A stretch of 64,000 nt of DNA from JBGAJN01 sp044224905 (GTDB lineage: Bacteria; Verrucomicrobiota; Verrucomicrobiia; Limisphaerales; JBGAJN01). Shown here in pieces: positions 8,855 through 17,194 of this stretch. The notes beneath the pieces were generated by a model. That model was not told the origin of the DNA. It was given only the letters and a program-made list of their open reading frames with translations, and did no database searches. The stretch lies in contig JBGAJN010000004.1 in assembly GCA_044224905.1 (NCBI GenBank), positions 496,001 to 560,000 of the forward strand, in the 5' to 3' direction. Numbering within the stretch: the first letter of the stretch is position 1; every line of letters starts with the position of its first letter. The position numbers were made by a program, and so were the translations under genes.

Positions 8855-10282
8855 ATGAAAACGTATTCGCTTTATCTCAACGGGGAGTTCATCACGACCA
8901 AGGACTCGATCCCCGTCCTCAATCCTGCCACCGGCCAACCGTTCGCCCGCATGTCCACTTGCTCGCGCGACGTGGTGGCACAGGCCATCGCCGATGCGCA
9001 CACCGCTTTCGCATCCTGGCGGAACGTCGTCGGCAAAACGCGTGGCGATTTTCTCCTGAAGATTGCCGCCGAGGTCGAACGCCGAAAGGAGGAGATCGCC
9101 CGCGCCATCACCGAGGAAAATGGCAAGCCGCTCGCACAAAGCGCCGGCGAGACTGCGATGACTATTGATCACTTGCGCTGGTTCGCCGAAGAGGCGCGAC
9201 GCGGTTATGGCCGCACCATTCCGCCGCAGGCCGACGGCAAACGCCACGTCGTCATCAAGACACCCATCGGCGTGGTCGCCGCAATCAGTCCGTGGAATTT
9301 CCCACTCGTGCTTGCCGTGCGAAAAGTTGCCGCGGCGCTAGCCGCTGGTTGCACCGTCGTGCTCAAGCCCGCGAGCGCCACTCCCGTTTGCGCCGTGCTG
9401 TTCGCCGAGTGCATCCACGCGGCGGGTTTGCCCAAAGGCGTATTCCAACTCGTCGCCGGATCCGCGTCGGAAATCGCCGCAGAGTTCTTGGAAAACCCGC
9501 GCTGCCGCAAGATCACCTTTACCGGCTCGACCGAAGTTGGTCGCAAACTCATCGCCGGCGCCGCCGCGCAAGTGAAACCGCTCTCGCTCGAACTCGGCGG
9601 CCATTCGCCCTTGCTCGTGTTCGACGACGCCGATCTCGCGAAAGCCGTCGAGGGCACGATGATCGCCAAGTATCGCAACACCGGACAGTCGTGCATCGCC
9701 GCGAACCGCATCTACGCTCAACGCGGGGTCGCGGAGAAGTTCATCTCCGCTCTCGTCGAGCGAGTGAAGGCGCTGAAAGTCGGCCCCGGCGCCGAACCCA
9801 GCATCGACATTGGCCCGCTCATCAATCCCGCCGCCGTGGACCTCGCGCTCAAACACATTTCCGACGCGCAGGCCAAAGGCGCGAAACTTCTGTGCGGCGG
9901 CAAGCGTTGGGGCGCGACGGGCGGCGCGTTCCTGGAACCAACCGTCCTCACCGGCGTGCCCAGCGCGTCGCTGGGTATGTGCGACGAGACCTTCGCACCC
10001 GTCGCCTACGTGAACATTTTCGACACCGAGGCCGAAGCTATCGAGCGCGCGAACGATACGAGTTACGGCCTCGCCGCCTACGTTTTCACCCGCGACCTCA
10101 ACCGTGTCTTTCGCCTGATGGACGTGCTTGAAGCCGGCATGATCGGCATCAACGACGCCATTCCAACCACGAGCAACGCCCCCTTCGGTGGTGTCAAGCA
10201 AAGCGGCTGGGGCCGCGAACTTGGCACCGAGGGCATGGAAGGATTTCTCGAAACCAAACACGCGTCGTTCGTGATCAACTGA
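8855..10282 (+). CDS. NAD(P)-dependent aldehyde dehydrogenase, succinate-semialdehyde dehydrogenase type
   Basis: 475-residue ALDH-superfamily enzyme closest in style to GabD. Catalytic C280 lies in NTGQSCIAANR, the general base E246 in LELGGHSP, and the cofactor motifs PWNFP (146-150) and FTGSTEVG (222-229) are intact, as is the C-terminal FGGVKQSGWGRE. It oxidises an aldehyde to an acid in the cytosol. Sulfolactaldehyde dehydrogenases belong to this same subfamily, which fits the flanking transaldolase and TauE/SafE exporter, but GABA or other semialdehydes remain possible. Confidence 0.9.
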   Translation: MKTYSLYLNGEFITTKDSIPVLNPATGQPFARMSTCSRDVVAQAIADAHTAFASWRNVVGKTRGDFLLKIAAEVERRKEEIARAITEENGKPLAQSAGETAMTIDHLRWFAEEARRGYGRTIPPQADGKRHVVIKTPIGVVAAISPWNFPLVLAVRKVAAALAAGCTVVLKPASATPVCAVLFAECIHAAGLPKGVFQLVAGSASEIAAEFLENPRCRKITFTGSTEVGRKLIAGAAAQVKPLSLELGGHSPLLVFDDADLAKAVEGTMIAKYRNTGQSCIAANRIYAQRGVAEKFISALVERVKALKVGPGAEPSIDIGPLINPAAVDLALKHISDAQAKGAKLLCGGKRWGATGGAFLEPTVLTGVPSASLGMCDETFAPVAYVNIFDTEAEAIERANDTSYGLAAYVFTRDLNRVFRLMDVLEAGMIGINDAIPTTSNAPFGGVKQSGWGRELGTEGMEGFLETKHASFVIN

Positions 10283-10287
10283 TCTTC

Positions 10288-11652
10288 ATGAGCACCTCCG
10301 CGTCCGTCCTCGCACCGAAACTTGGCCTTCTGATCATCGGCCGAAAACGTCCCGGCTTCGATTTGGACTGGGCGAAGCAGGTCGAGGCCGAATCGCTTGA
10401 AACGCTTAACGCGCTCGGCTTCGGCGCCGTGACCAAGGCGCGAGCGGTGGATGACGCGTCGTTGCAAGAAGCACTCGCGCAGCTCCGCGCCAACGGTGTG
10501 AACACGCTAATCGTCGGCCAGCCCACCATCGGTGATGGACGGCTGGCTCCCACGATCGGGCAGATTTGGAACGATCCCGTCGTGCTCTGGGCCACGCCCG
10601 AGCGTCCCGGCGCGGACAAGGTCACCGCTTGCGCGCTGGTCGGACAGCACTTGTTCGCCTCGCTGCTACGACAACTGAACCGGCCGTTCGAAATCGCTTA
10701 CGGCCCGACGCATGATACGAAGACGAAAGCCGCGCTCGCCGATGCGGTGCGCCTCGTTCACGCCGCCAGCGCGATCAAGCGCGCCAAAGTCGGCCTCGTC
10801 GGCTCGCACGTGCCGGGATTTTCCAACATGGTCGTCGATCCCGCCCGACTCACGGCTTCGCTCGGCACCCAACTTGTGCAGCTTGGTCTCCATGAGTTCA
10901 TCGAGTTAGCAAAGTCGATGGACGAAGCGCGCGTGAAAGCCGAGGTGGACACGATTCGCGCGCTTAAACTCCCCGCCGAAGAAGGCATCGGCGACGCTGA
11001 ACTCGCCATCGACGCCCGCTATTCACTGGCGATGCTGGACACGATGACCGCCAGCGGACTCGCCGCGCTCGCCGTGCGCTGTTGGCCGGAGCTGCCCGAC
11101 GTTGTCGGCCAATGGCCTTACCTCGCCATGAGCCGCCTGGCATCGGAACACCAAGCCGTCGCGCTCGAGGGTGATGCGGATGGCGCACTGTGCTCGCTCA
11201 TTTCGGAGCTCATCTGCGCCGGGCCATCGTTCATCACCGATTGGCTCGCGCATGACGAATACACCATCACGGCGTGGCATCCGGGCATGGCGCCGTTCCA
11301 ACTCTGCCCCGCCGTCGGCACCCCCGGCGGCCCGCGACTCTCGCGTCACTTCAACAACCGCAAGCCGCTCTGCGTCGACGCCGAGTTACGCGCGGACATG
11401 AACGTGACGCTCTTTCGTCTTTGGTCGTGCGATGGGCGCTATCACCTCACCGCGGTCGAGGCGCGCACGGAGAAATTGCAACACCCGCTCGCCGGAAACT
11501 CGATTAGTTTGCGGCTATCGCGTTCAGTCCCACGCTGGTTTGACGACCTCTGCCATGCAGGCATGCCCCATCACCTGTCGATTGCGGAAGGCCAACATGC
11601 CGAACACCTGCGACGCTTCGCGCGGCTGTTCGACATTTCCTTCCTCCCTTGA
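10288..11652 (+). CDS. L-fucose/L-arabinose isomerase-like sugar isomerase
   Basis: 454-residue protein with the layout of the L-fucose isomerase fold: an N-terminal alpha/beta part (LGLLIIGRKRPGFD), a middle domain with VGLVGSHVPGFSNM, and a C-terminal part with WPYLAMSRLASE and EGDADGALCSLI. It follows the dehydrogenase by five bases. It would interconvert an aldose and a ketose using a divalent metal. It is shorter and more divergent than true FucI (about 590 residues), so the natural substrate is likely different, for example sulfoquinovose to sulfofructose. Confidence 0.75.
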   Translation: MSTSASVLAPKLGLLIIGRKRPGFDLDWAKQVEAESLETLNALGFGAVTKARAVDDASLQEALAQLRANGVNTLIVGQPTIGDGRLAPTIGQIWNDPVVLWATPERPGADKVTACALVGQHLFASLLRQLNRPFEIAYGPTHDTKTKAALADAVRLVHAASAIKRAKVGLVGSHVPGFSNMVVDPARLTASLGTQLVQLGLHEFIELAKSMDEARVKAEVDTIRALKLPAEEGIGDAELAIDARYSLAMLDTMTASGLAALAVRCWPELPDVVGQWPYLAMSRLASEHQAVALEGDADGALCSLISELICAGPSFITDWLAHDEYTITAWHPGMAPFQLCPAVGTPGGPRLSRHFNNRKPLCVDAELRADMNVTLFRLWSCDGRYHLTAVEARTEKLQHPLAGNSISLRLSRSVPRWFDDLCHAGMPHHLSIAEGQHAEHLRRFARLFDISFLP

Positions 11653-11657
11653 TTTTT

Positions 11658-12632
11658 ATGAACACAATCACCAACGAACTCCTCGCCAACGGCACCATCA
11701 TCCGCGAACCCGTCGGGCGCGAACAAGGCTACTGGGTCGGCTGCCCCGGCGCTTTTTACGACACCAGCGAACGCGCGTGGTATCTCACCTACCGCATCCG
11801 CCGTCCGCGCGGCGTTGCGCCCGATCGCGGCGGCGAAGTGCGCGTCGCGCGCAGCTCCGATCTGAAGAAGTGGGACGACGTGCTCACCATCCGCAAGGAT
11901 CAATACAACTCGGCGTCCATCGAGCGCAGTTGCATCCATCGCGGCAAGGATGGCCTGTGGCGTTACTTCACGAGCTACGTGGACCCGACAGACGGCCGCT
12001 GGTGCACCGTGATGTTGAAGGCAGCGACGGTTGAGCAACTCGATCCGGCGAAGCGGCAAATCATTTTCACTGCCGCGCCGCTCAAGCTCGAAGGAGTGAA
12101 AGACCCATGGATTCTGGAGGAGAACGGCGTTTACCACCTCTTCCTCAGCATCGCGATTCCGACGCCGAAGACCAGCGATGGCTCACACGCCACTCTCGAC
12201 ATCTTCAATACCGGCGAATGCAAATCCGGCACCGGTCTCGCCACGTCGCGCGACCTCGATCATTGGGAATGGCAAGGCGTCGTCATGGCTCCGGGCGACG
12301 CGGGCTGGGACAAATACTGCCGCCGAGTTAACTCCGTCGTGCCGCTGGGCGGAAAATATTTCACGTTCTACGACGGCAGCGCGAGTCACCTGGAGAACTA
12401 TGAAGAAAAGACCGGCCTCGCCGTATCCACCGACCTGCGAAGCTGGAAGGTTCTCACACCCGACGGGCCGAAATTCACCAGCCCGCACACCTCGACTTCG
12501 CTGCGCTATATCGATGCGAAGCTCGCCAACGGCAAGTGGCATATCTTCTACGAATTCGCGCGACCGGATGGCGCGCATGACATGCGCGTGGTCACGTGCG
12601 GCGCCGCTGATCTGCCTTTCGCCGGCTCATGA
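11658..12632 (+). CDS. GH43/GH62-like five-bladed beta-propeller protein
   Basis: 324-residue protein starting at the ATG five bases after the isomerase stop; a TTG nine bases earlier is the less likely start. Repeated blade motifs such as YWVGCPGAFYD, ARSSDLKKWDD, KDPWILEENGVYHLF and ATSRDLDHWEWQG are typical of the GH43/32/68 propeller clan. No signal peptide is present, so it would act in the cytoplasm on imported material. The catalytic acids cannot be assigned with confidence, and it may be a glycosidase or phosphorylase of an undescribed subgroup. It overlaps the next gene by four bases. Confidence 0.7.
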   Translation: MNTITNELLANGTIIREPVGREQGYWVGCPGAFYDTSERAWYLTYRIRRPRGVAPDRGGEVRVARSSDLKKWDDVLTIRKDQYNSASIERSCIHRGKDGLWRYFTSYVDPTDGRWCTVMLKAATVEQLDPAKRQIIFTAAPLKLEGVKDPWILEENGVYHLFLSIAIPTPKTSDGSHATLDIFNTGECKSGTGLATSRDLDHWEWQGVVMAPGDAGWDKYCRRVNSVVPLGGKYFTFYDGSASHLENYEEKTGLAVSTDLRSWKVLTPDGPKFTSPHTSTSLRYIDAKLANGKWHIFYEFARPDGAHDMRVVTCGAADLPFAGS

Positions 12633-13477
12633 ACACACTGTTCCCAGATTACTTGAGCATTCCCGCCGCAGAACTCGGCAAGGGGACTCCGGTGAAAGTC
12701 AGAATCCTCGGCGACATGGCGAGCATCGCGTGCGATCTCGCCGAGGCGATGCGGGAGGAAATTCTCACCGCCCAACGCCAAGGCCGCGCAGCGACGCTCA
12801 TCGTGCCCGTCGGGCCAGTGGATCAGTTCCCGATTCTCGCCAAGATGATCAACGACGAGCGCATCGATTGCCGCGAGGTCGCCCTCATCAACATGGACGA
12901 ATACCTGACCGACGGCGACCAGTTTGTCCCGGCGGATCATCCGCTGAGCTTCCGCGGCTACATGGACCGCGCGTTCTACCGCCTGCTCGATCCGGCGCTT
13001 GCGCCGCATCCAGAGAATCGCGTCTTCCCCGACCCGAACGATTGCGGCGCTATCCAGCGGCTCATCGAGAAACGCGGCGGCGTGGACGCGTGCTTCGGCG
13101 GCATCGGCATCAACGGTCACATCGCGTTCAACGAACCGCCGGAGGCGGGCGAAACCATTTCCACCGAACAATTCGCCGCGCTCCCCACGCGCGTGCTCTC
13201 GCTCGCGCGCGAGACGCGCACGATCAATTCCGTGACCGTCGGCGGCGGCATCGAAGTCGTACCACGCCGCTGCGTGACGGTGGGAATGAAGGAAATCCTC
13301 GGCGCTCGACGTCTGCGCTTCTACTGCAATCGCCCGTGGCAAAGCGCCGTCGTCCGCCGCGTGTTGCACGGGCCGATCACGCCCGCCTGTCCAGCCTCCC
13401 TGCTCCGCCGGCATTCCGACGCGATCGTGACTGTCGCCGACTACGTGGCCGCGCCACCGCACATCGGCCTGCGCTGA
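12629..13477 (+). CDS. NagB-like glucosamine-6-phosphate deaminase/isomerase family protein
   Basis: 282-residue sugar-phosphate isomerase-fold protein. The motifs NMDEYL (near 90) and GGIGINGHIAFNEPP (near 165-180) match glucosamine-6-phosphate deaminases, including the catalytic Asp, His and Glu. The last 40 residues diverge from E. coli NagB. It starts in the overlap ATGA with the propeller gene, so translation is coupled. It could make fructose-6-phosphate from an amino sugar, or act on another sugar phosphate released in the same pathway; no nagA is present here. Confidence 0.8.
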   Translation: MNTLFPDYLSIPAAELGKGTPVKVRILGDMASIACDLAEAMREEILTAQRQGRAATLIVPVGPVDQFPILAKMINDERIDCREVALINMDEYLTDGDQFVPADHPLSFRGYMDRAFYRLLDPALAPHPENRVFPDPNDCGAIQRLIEKRGGVDACFGGIGINGHIAFNEPPEAGETISTEQFAALPTRVLSLARETRTINSVTVGGGIEVVPRRCVTVGMKEILGARRLRFYCNRPWQSAVVRRVLHGPITPACPASLLRRHSDAIVTVADYVAAPPHIGLR

Positions 13478-13532
13478 TTTTCTCCAAAACTTGCATCGCG
13501 GGCGTTCAACCGCGAAAGTCCACGTCAAGCAG

Positions 13533-14153
13533 ATGAGTGTACGAGTAAAAATTTGCGGGATTACCAGCACGAGCGACTCGCTCGTCGCAGCCGAGGCGGG
13601 CGCGGACTTGATCGGGCTGATGTTTTTCGAAGGCAGCCCGCGGTTTATCTCCATGAGCACTGCGAAGGAGATCGCGCGCGAGTTACCGCCGTTTGTGCTG
13701 CGCGTCGGTGTCTTCGTAAACCCAACCGAGGACGCGGTGATGCGAGCGATCAGCGAGTGCTCGCTCAACCTGCTGCAGTTTCACGGCGAGGAGTCGCCGG
13801 AGTTCTGCACGCAGTTCGGACTGATGAGCATGAAGGCGTTTCGCGTGCGCGACGCGGAATCGTTGCGAGCGCTGGAAACGTATCCGACCGATGCTTATCT
13901 GCTCGATGCGTTCTCTCCGGATGCACGCGGCGGCACGGGAGCAAAGTTCAATTGGGATCTCGCTATCGACGCGAAGAAGCTCGGCAAACCTATCTTCCTC
14001 GCGGGCGGATTGACTCCGGAGAACGTCGCGGAAGCCGTCGGCAAAGTGCAACCATTCGGCGTCGATGTTTCCAGTGGCGTCGAGTCGGCGCCTGGGAAAA
14101 AGGACGCGGAGAAGGTGCGCGCGTTTATTCAGGCCGCGAAGTCCGTGGCGTGA
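13533..14153 (+). CDS. trpF: Phosphoribosylanthranilate isomerase
   Basis: 206-residue TIM-barrel enzyme of tryptophan synthesis that converts N-(5-phosphoribosyl)anthranilate to CdRP. The general base cysteine is in VKICGIT (C8) and the general acid aspartate in LLDAFSP; the phosphate-binding GGLTPENV and GVDVSSGVE loops are intact. The start at 13533 is chosen because the conserved sequence begins MSVRVKICGI. It stands alone without other trp genes, 56 bases after the NagB-like gene and convergent with the kinase four bases away. Confidence 0.92.
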   Translation: MSVRVKICGITSTSDSLVAAEAGADLIGLMFFEGSPRFISMSTAKEIARELPPFVLRVGVFVNPTEDAVMRAISECSLNLLQFHGEESPEFCTQFGLMSMKAFRVRDAESLRALETYPTDAYLLDAFSPDARGGTGAKFNWDLAIDAKKLGKPIFLAGGLTPENVAEAVGKVQPFGVDVSSGVESAPGKKDAEKVRAFIQAAKSVA

Positions 14154-14157
14154 CCCT

Positions 14158-15258
14158 TCATCGCTGCACCCGCGCGCCTCCCCCGCCAATGAGCGCCTCG
14201 ACCTCTTTCAGCGACGCCATCGAAGTATCTCCCGGCGTCGTCATCGCCAACGCGCCGTGCGCCGCGCCGTAGTCGACAGCTTTTTGCGGATCGCCGAATT
14301 TGAGGAAGCCGTAGATGAGGCCGGACGCGAAGCTGTCACCGCCACCAACGCGATCGAGAATCCACAAATCTTTGCGCGTTGGAGCTTCGTAGAATTTTCC
14401 ACCCGCCCAACAGATCGCGCCCCAATCATTGACGGACGCACTCTTCACCGCGCGTAGCGTCGTGGCAGTGACTTTGAAGTTCGGGAACTCCTTAACGGCC
14501 CGCTTGATCATTTTCTTGAAAGCGCCGACCTCGATGTGGCTGACATTCTCGTCCTGTCCTTCGACGTTGAAGCCGAGGCACGCCGTGAAATCCTCTTCGT
14601 TGCCAATCATGACATCGACGTGCTTGGCGATGCGGCGGTTGACTTCCTGCGCTTTCTTTTGGCCGCCGATGCTTTTCCAGAGCGACGGGCGGTAGTTCAA
14701 ATCGTAGCTGACGATGGTGCCGTGTCTCTTCGCACAACGCACCGCTTCCTCAACGACGGCTGCGGTCGTTTCACTGAGCGCCGCGTAAATGCCGCCAGTG
14801 TGCAACCAACGCACGCCCAGCTTGCCGAAAATGTTTTCCCAATCGACCTGCCCCGGCTTCATCTGGCTCGCCGCCGAGTTGCCGCGATCAGAAATCCCCA
14901 CCGCGCCGCGCGGGCCGAACCCGCGCTCGGTGAAGTTCAGACCGACGCGCACGTCGCGACCGATGCCGTCGAACGGAACCCATTGGATGAAGCGCGGGTC
15001 GACGCCGCCTTGCAGAATGAAGTCTTCCACGAGTCGACCCACGTCGTTGTCGGCAAACGCCGTGACCACCGCGGTGCGCATGTCGAAGCAACGACGCAAT
15101 CCGCGCGCGACGTTGTACTCGCCGCCGCCTTCCCAGACCTTGAACTCGCGTGCACAACGCACGCGGCCCTCACCGGGATCGAGGCGGAGCATGATTTCGC
15201 CGAGCGAGATCTGATCGAACGCACATTGGTCGGCGGGCTTGATCGTGAGAATCGACAT
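14158..15258 (-). CDS. PfkB-family sugar kinase (2-keto-3-deoxygluconate kinase-like)
   Basis: 366-residue ribokinase-fold kinase transcribed toward trpF. The C-terminal PfkB signature with the catalytic Asp is DRVGGGDSFASGLIYG near 310-325, and the N-terminal substrate region is LGEIMLRLDPGEGR, typical of KDG kinases. It phosphorylates a keto sugar or sugar acid with ATP in the cytosol. Being on the opposite strand it is not in the island's operon, but it could serve the same or a nearby sugar route. Confidence 0.85.
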   Translation of the reverse strand: MSILTIKPADQCAFDQISLGEIMLRLDPGEGRVRCAREFKVWEGGGEYNVARGLRRCFDMRTAVVTAFADNDVGRLVEDFILQGGVDPRFIQWVPFDGIGRDVRVGLNFTERGFGPRGAVGISDRGNSAASQMKPGQVDWENIFGKLGVRWLHTGGIYAALSETTAAVVEEAVRCAKRHGTIVSYDLNYRPSLWKSIGGQKKAQEVNRRIAKHVDVMIGNEEDFTACLGFNVEGQDENVSHIEVGAFKKMIKRAVKEFPNFKVTATTLRAVKSASVNDWGAICWAGGKFYEAPTRKDLWILDRVGGGDSFASGLIYGFLKFGDPQKAVDYGAAHGALAMTTPGDTSMASLKEVEALIGGGGARVQR

Positions 15259-15383
15259 GGCGTGACTGAGTCAATTTTGCCGCGCCATGACAAGCGTTTT
15301 TCTCGTGAGGGCGGGAATGGGCTCGACACGTTGTGGCGTGATTTCTATCGTGAGAAAAATTGCTGCGGCACTTGTGTGCATTG

Positions 15384-16247
15384 ATGATCACCTCCGACGC
15401 CCCACTCTTCTCCGTCGTGATTCCCACGTGTCACCGCAATGACGCTCTCGCGGCGTGCCTCGAACGTCTCGCTCCAGGAAAGCAAACTCTCACCGACGAA
15501 CGCTACGAGGTAATCGTGACCGATGACGGATCGCGCACGACGTCGCAGGCGATGTTGAACGAGCGATTCCCGTGGGCGAAATGGATCGCCGGCCCGCGAC
15601 GCGGCCCCGCCGCGAATCGCAACCACGGCGCGAAACACGGCACGGGCGCCTGGGTGGCTTTCGCGGATGATGATTGTCTGCCGGATGCTGGCTGGCTTGC
15701 CGCTTACGCCACTGCGATCAAAGGCGATCCGCAAATCAACGTTCTCGAAGGTCGCATCTACACCGATCGCCCGAGACGTTCGCTCGACGAAGTTTCGCCG
15801 ACGAACGATCAAGGCGGCTTTCTGTGGTCGTGCAACTTCGCGATTCGGCGTGAGCTGTTTCAACAGCTGAGCGGCTTCGACGAACGATTCCCTTACGCCG
15901 CGATGGAGGACGTGGAACTGGCGTATCGTTTGCGCCAGCGCGGCGAGAAGTTTCGGTTCACTGCGGATGCCGCCGTCTGCCATCCGTTTCGGCCGGCGGG
16001 CGGCTGGCAGAGTTTAAAACGACATGGTGAATCGACGTTCATCTATCTGCAATTGCACCCGGAGGAAGTCGGACATTTGAACACGGGCTTTTATCTGAAG
16101 ATGGTGGCGCGTGATTTTCTGCGCGACACCCTCCCGGGAATGTTTCGTTACCGCGGCGCCGGCTTCGGCAGTGCGATTCTCAAACACATTGCGCACACGC
16201 AAATGGCCCTCCGCCTCCTCTTCTGGTCGCCGGCGAAATCCAAATGA
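15384..16247 (+). CDS. Family 2 glycosyltransferase
   Basis: 287-residue GT-A fold transferase. The N-terminus FSVVIPTCHRNDAL, the first acidic motif VTDDGS and the metal-binding FADDDCLPDAGW are clear, and a later EDVEL segment (near 178) fits the catalytic base region. The start at 15384 gives the normal distance to the first strand. A nucleotide-sugar donor and a cell-surface acceptor are expected. It overlaps the methyltransferase by four bases, so the two modify the same glycan or a shared acceptor. Confidence 0.85.
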   Translation: MITSDAPLFSVVIPTCHRNDALAACLERLAPGKQTLTDERYEVIVTDDGSRTTSQAMLNERFPWAKWIAGPRRGPAANRNHGAKHGTGAWVAFADDDCLPDAGWLAAYATAIKGDPQINVLEGRIYTDRPRRSLDEVSPTNDQGGFLWSCNFAIRRELFQQLSGFDERFPYAAMEDVELAYRLRQRGEKFRFTADAAVCHPFRPAGGWQSLKRHGESTFIYLQLHPEEVGHLNTGFYLKMVARDFLRDTLPGMFRYRGAGFGSAILKHIAHTQMALRLLFWSPAKSK

Positions 16248-17059
16248 AACGCGTCTTCCCGCAGCCGGACTGGCCCGAGAGTTGGAAATACAGCTACCCG
16301 TATGACCTCCAGGAAGTCTACGGCGAGATCTCGTGCCGCGGTTACGCCTACGCCTACGACACCCGCCGCAAGCTCGCGCTCGATCTGATCGGCCGAGCGG
16401 CAAAGCCGGGAGCCAGAATTCTCGACGTCGCCGCGGCACAGGGAAACTTCTCTCTCGCACTCGCGGAATCCGGCTATCACGTCACGTGGAACGATCTGCG
16501 CGCCGATCTCGCCGATTACGTGAAGTTGAAATACGAGCGTGGCAGCATCGAGTTCGCGCCCGGAAACGTATTCGATCTCGGCTTTCGCGAATGCTTCGAC
16601 GTCGTCTTGATCACCGAGATCATCGAGCACGTTGCGCATCCTGATCAGTTTCTCGCGAAGATTGCCGGCCTCGTGAAACCTGGCGGCCACGTGGTCATGA
16701 CGACACCGAACGGCGCCTACATCCGGCACGGGCTGCCAAAGTTTTCTGACTTCCCCGATCCAAGCGTGTTCGAGAGTGAGCAGTTCAAACCGAATGCCGA
16801 CGGCCACATCTTCCTGCTGCACCTCGACGAAATCGAACCTCTCGCGCGCAAAGCGGGTTTGATCGTCGAAAAGGTCTGCCTGTCCACGAATCTCCTCACG
16901 AACGGACACGTGAAAACGGAGTCACTGTTGAAAATCTTCCCTCGCAAATGTGTGGAAGCGCTGGAGCGTTGCACTCAGCACTTTCCGCTGGCGTTGCAGA
17001 AGAAGATCAACACCAACCTCGCCGCCCTGCTGCGCAAACCGATCAGCGGAAGGAGTTGA
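16244..17059 (+). CDS. SAM-dependent methyltransferase (class I)
   Basis: 271-residue methyltransferase. Motif I is ARILDVAAAQGNFSLAL (near 46-62), the acidic residue after strand 2 is in VTWNDLR, and the post-motif region FDVVLITEIIEHVAHPDQFL matches the Methyltransf_11/23 group, which often acts on sugars or quinones. Translationally coupled to the family 2 glycosyltransferase upstream. Likely cytosolic; acceptor unknown. A short AT-rich hairpin at 17088-17107 follows but lacks a U-run. Confidence 0.85.
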   Translation: MKRVFPQPDWPESWKYSYPYDLQEVYGEISCRGYAYAYDTRRKLALDLIGRAAKPGARILDVAAAQGNFSLALAESGYHVTWNDLRADLADYVKLKYERGSIEFAPGNVFDLGFRECFDVVLITEIIEHVAHPDQFLAKIAGLVKPGGHVVMTTPNGAYIRHGLPKFSDFPDPSVFESEQFKPNADGHIFLLHLDEIEPLARKAGLIVEKVCLSTNLLTNGHVKTESLLKIFPRKCVEALERCTQHFPLALQKKINTNLAALLRKPISGRS

Positions 17060-17194
17060 TCCATCCGCAGTCTCCGTCCCGCTCTGAGAAGATTATACAA
17101 AATCTTCGGCTGTATTCTCTATGGCTTGATCACCAATGCGGGAGTAAATTTTCCGGACATCGACAACACAGAACATTAGCCGAAAGCCGAACCT

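Noticed and set aside
14158..15258. PfkB kinase as a sulfofructose kinase of the sulfo-EMP route
   Set aside because: It resembles KDG kinases more, lies on the opposite strand and is unnecessary if the transaldolase route is used; the idea is possible but unsupported.
17088..17107. Hairpin GAAGATT-ATACAA-AATCTTC after the methyltransferase as a terminator
   Set aside because: The stem is AT-rich and weak and is followed by GGCTG rather than T residues.
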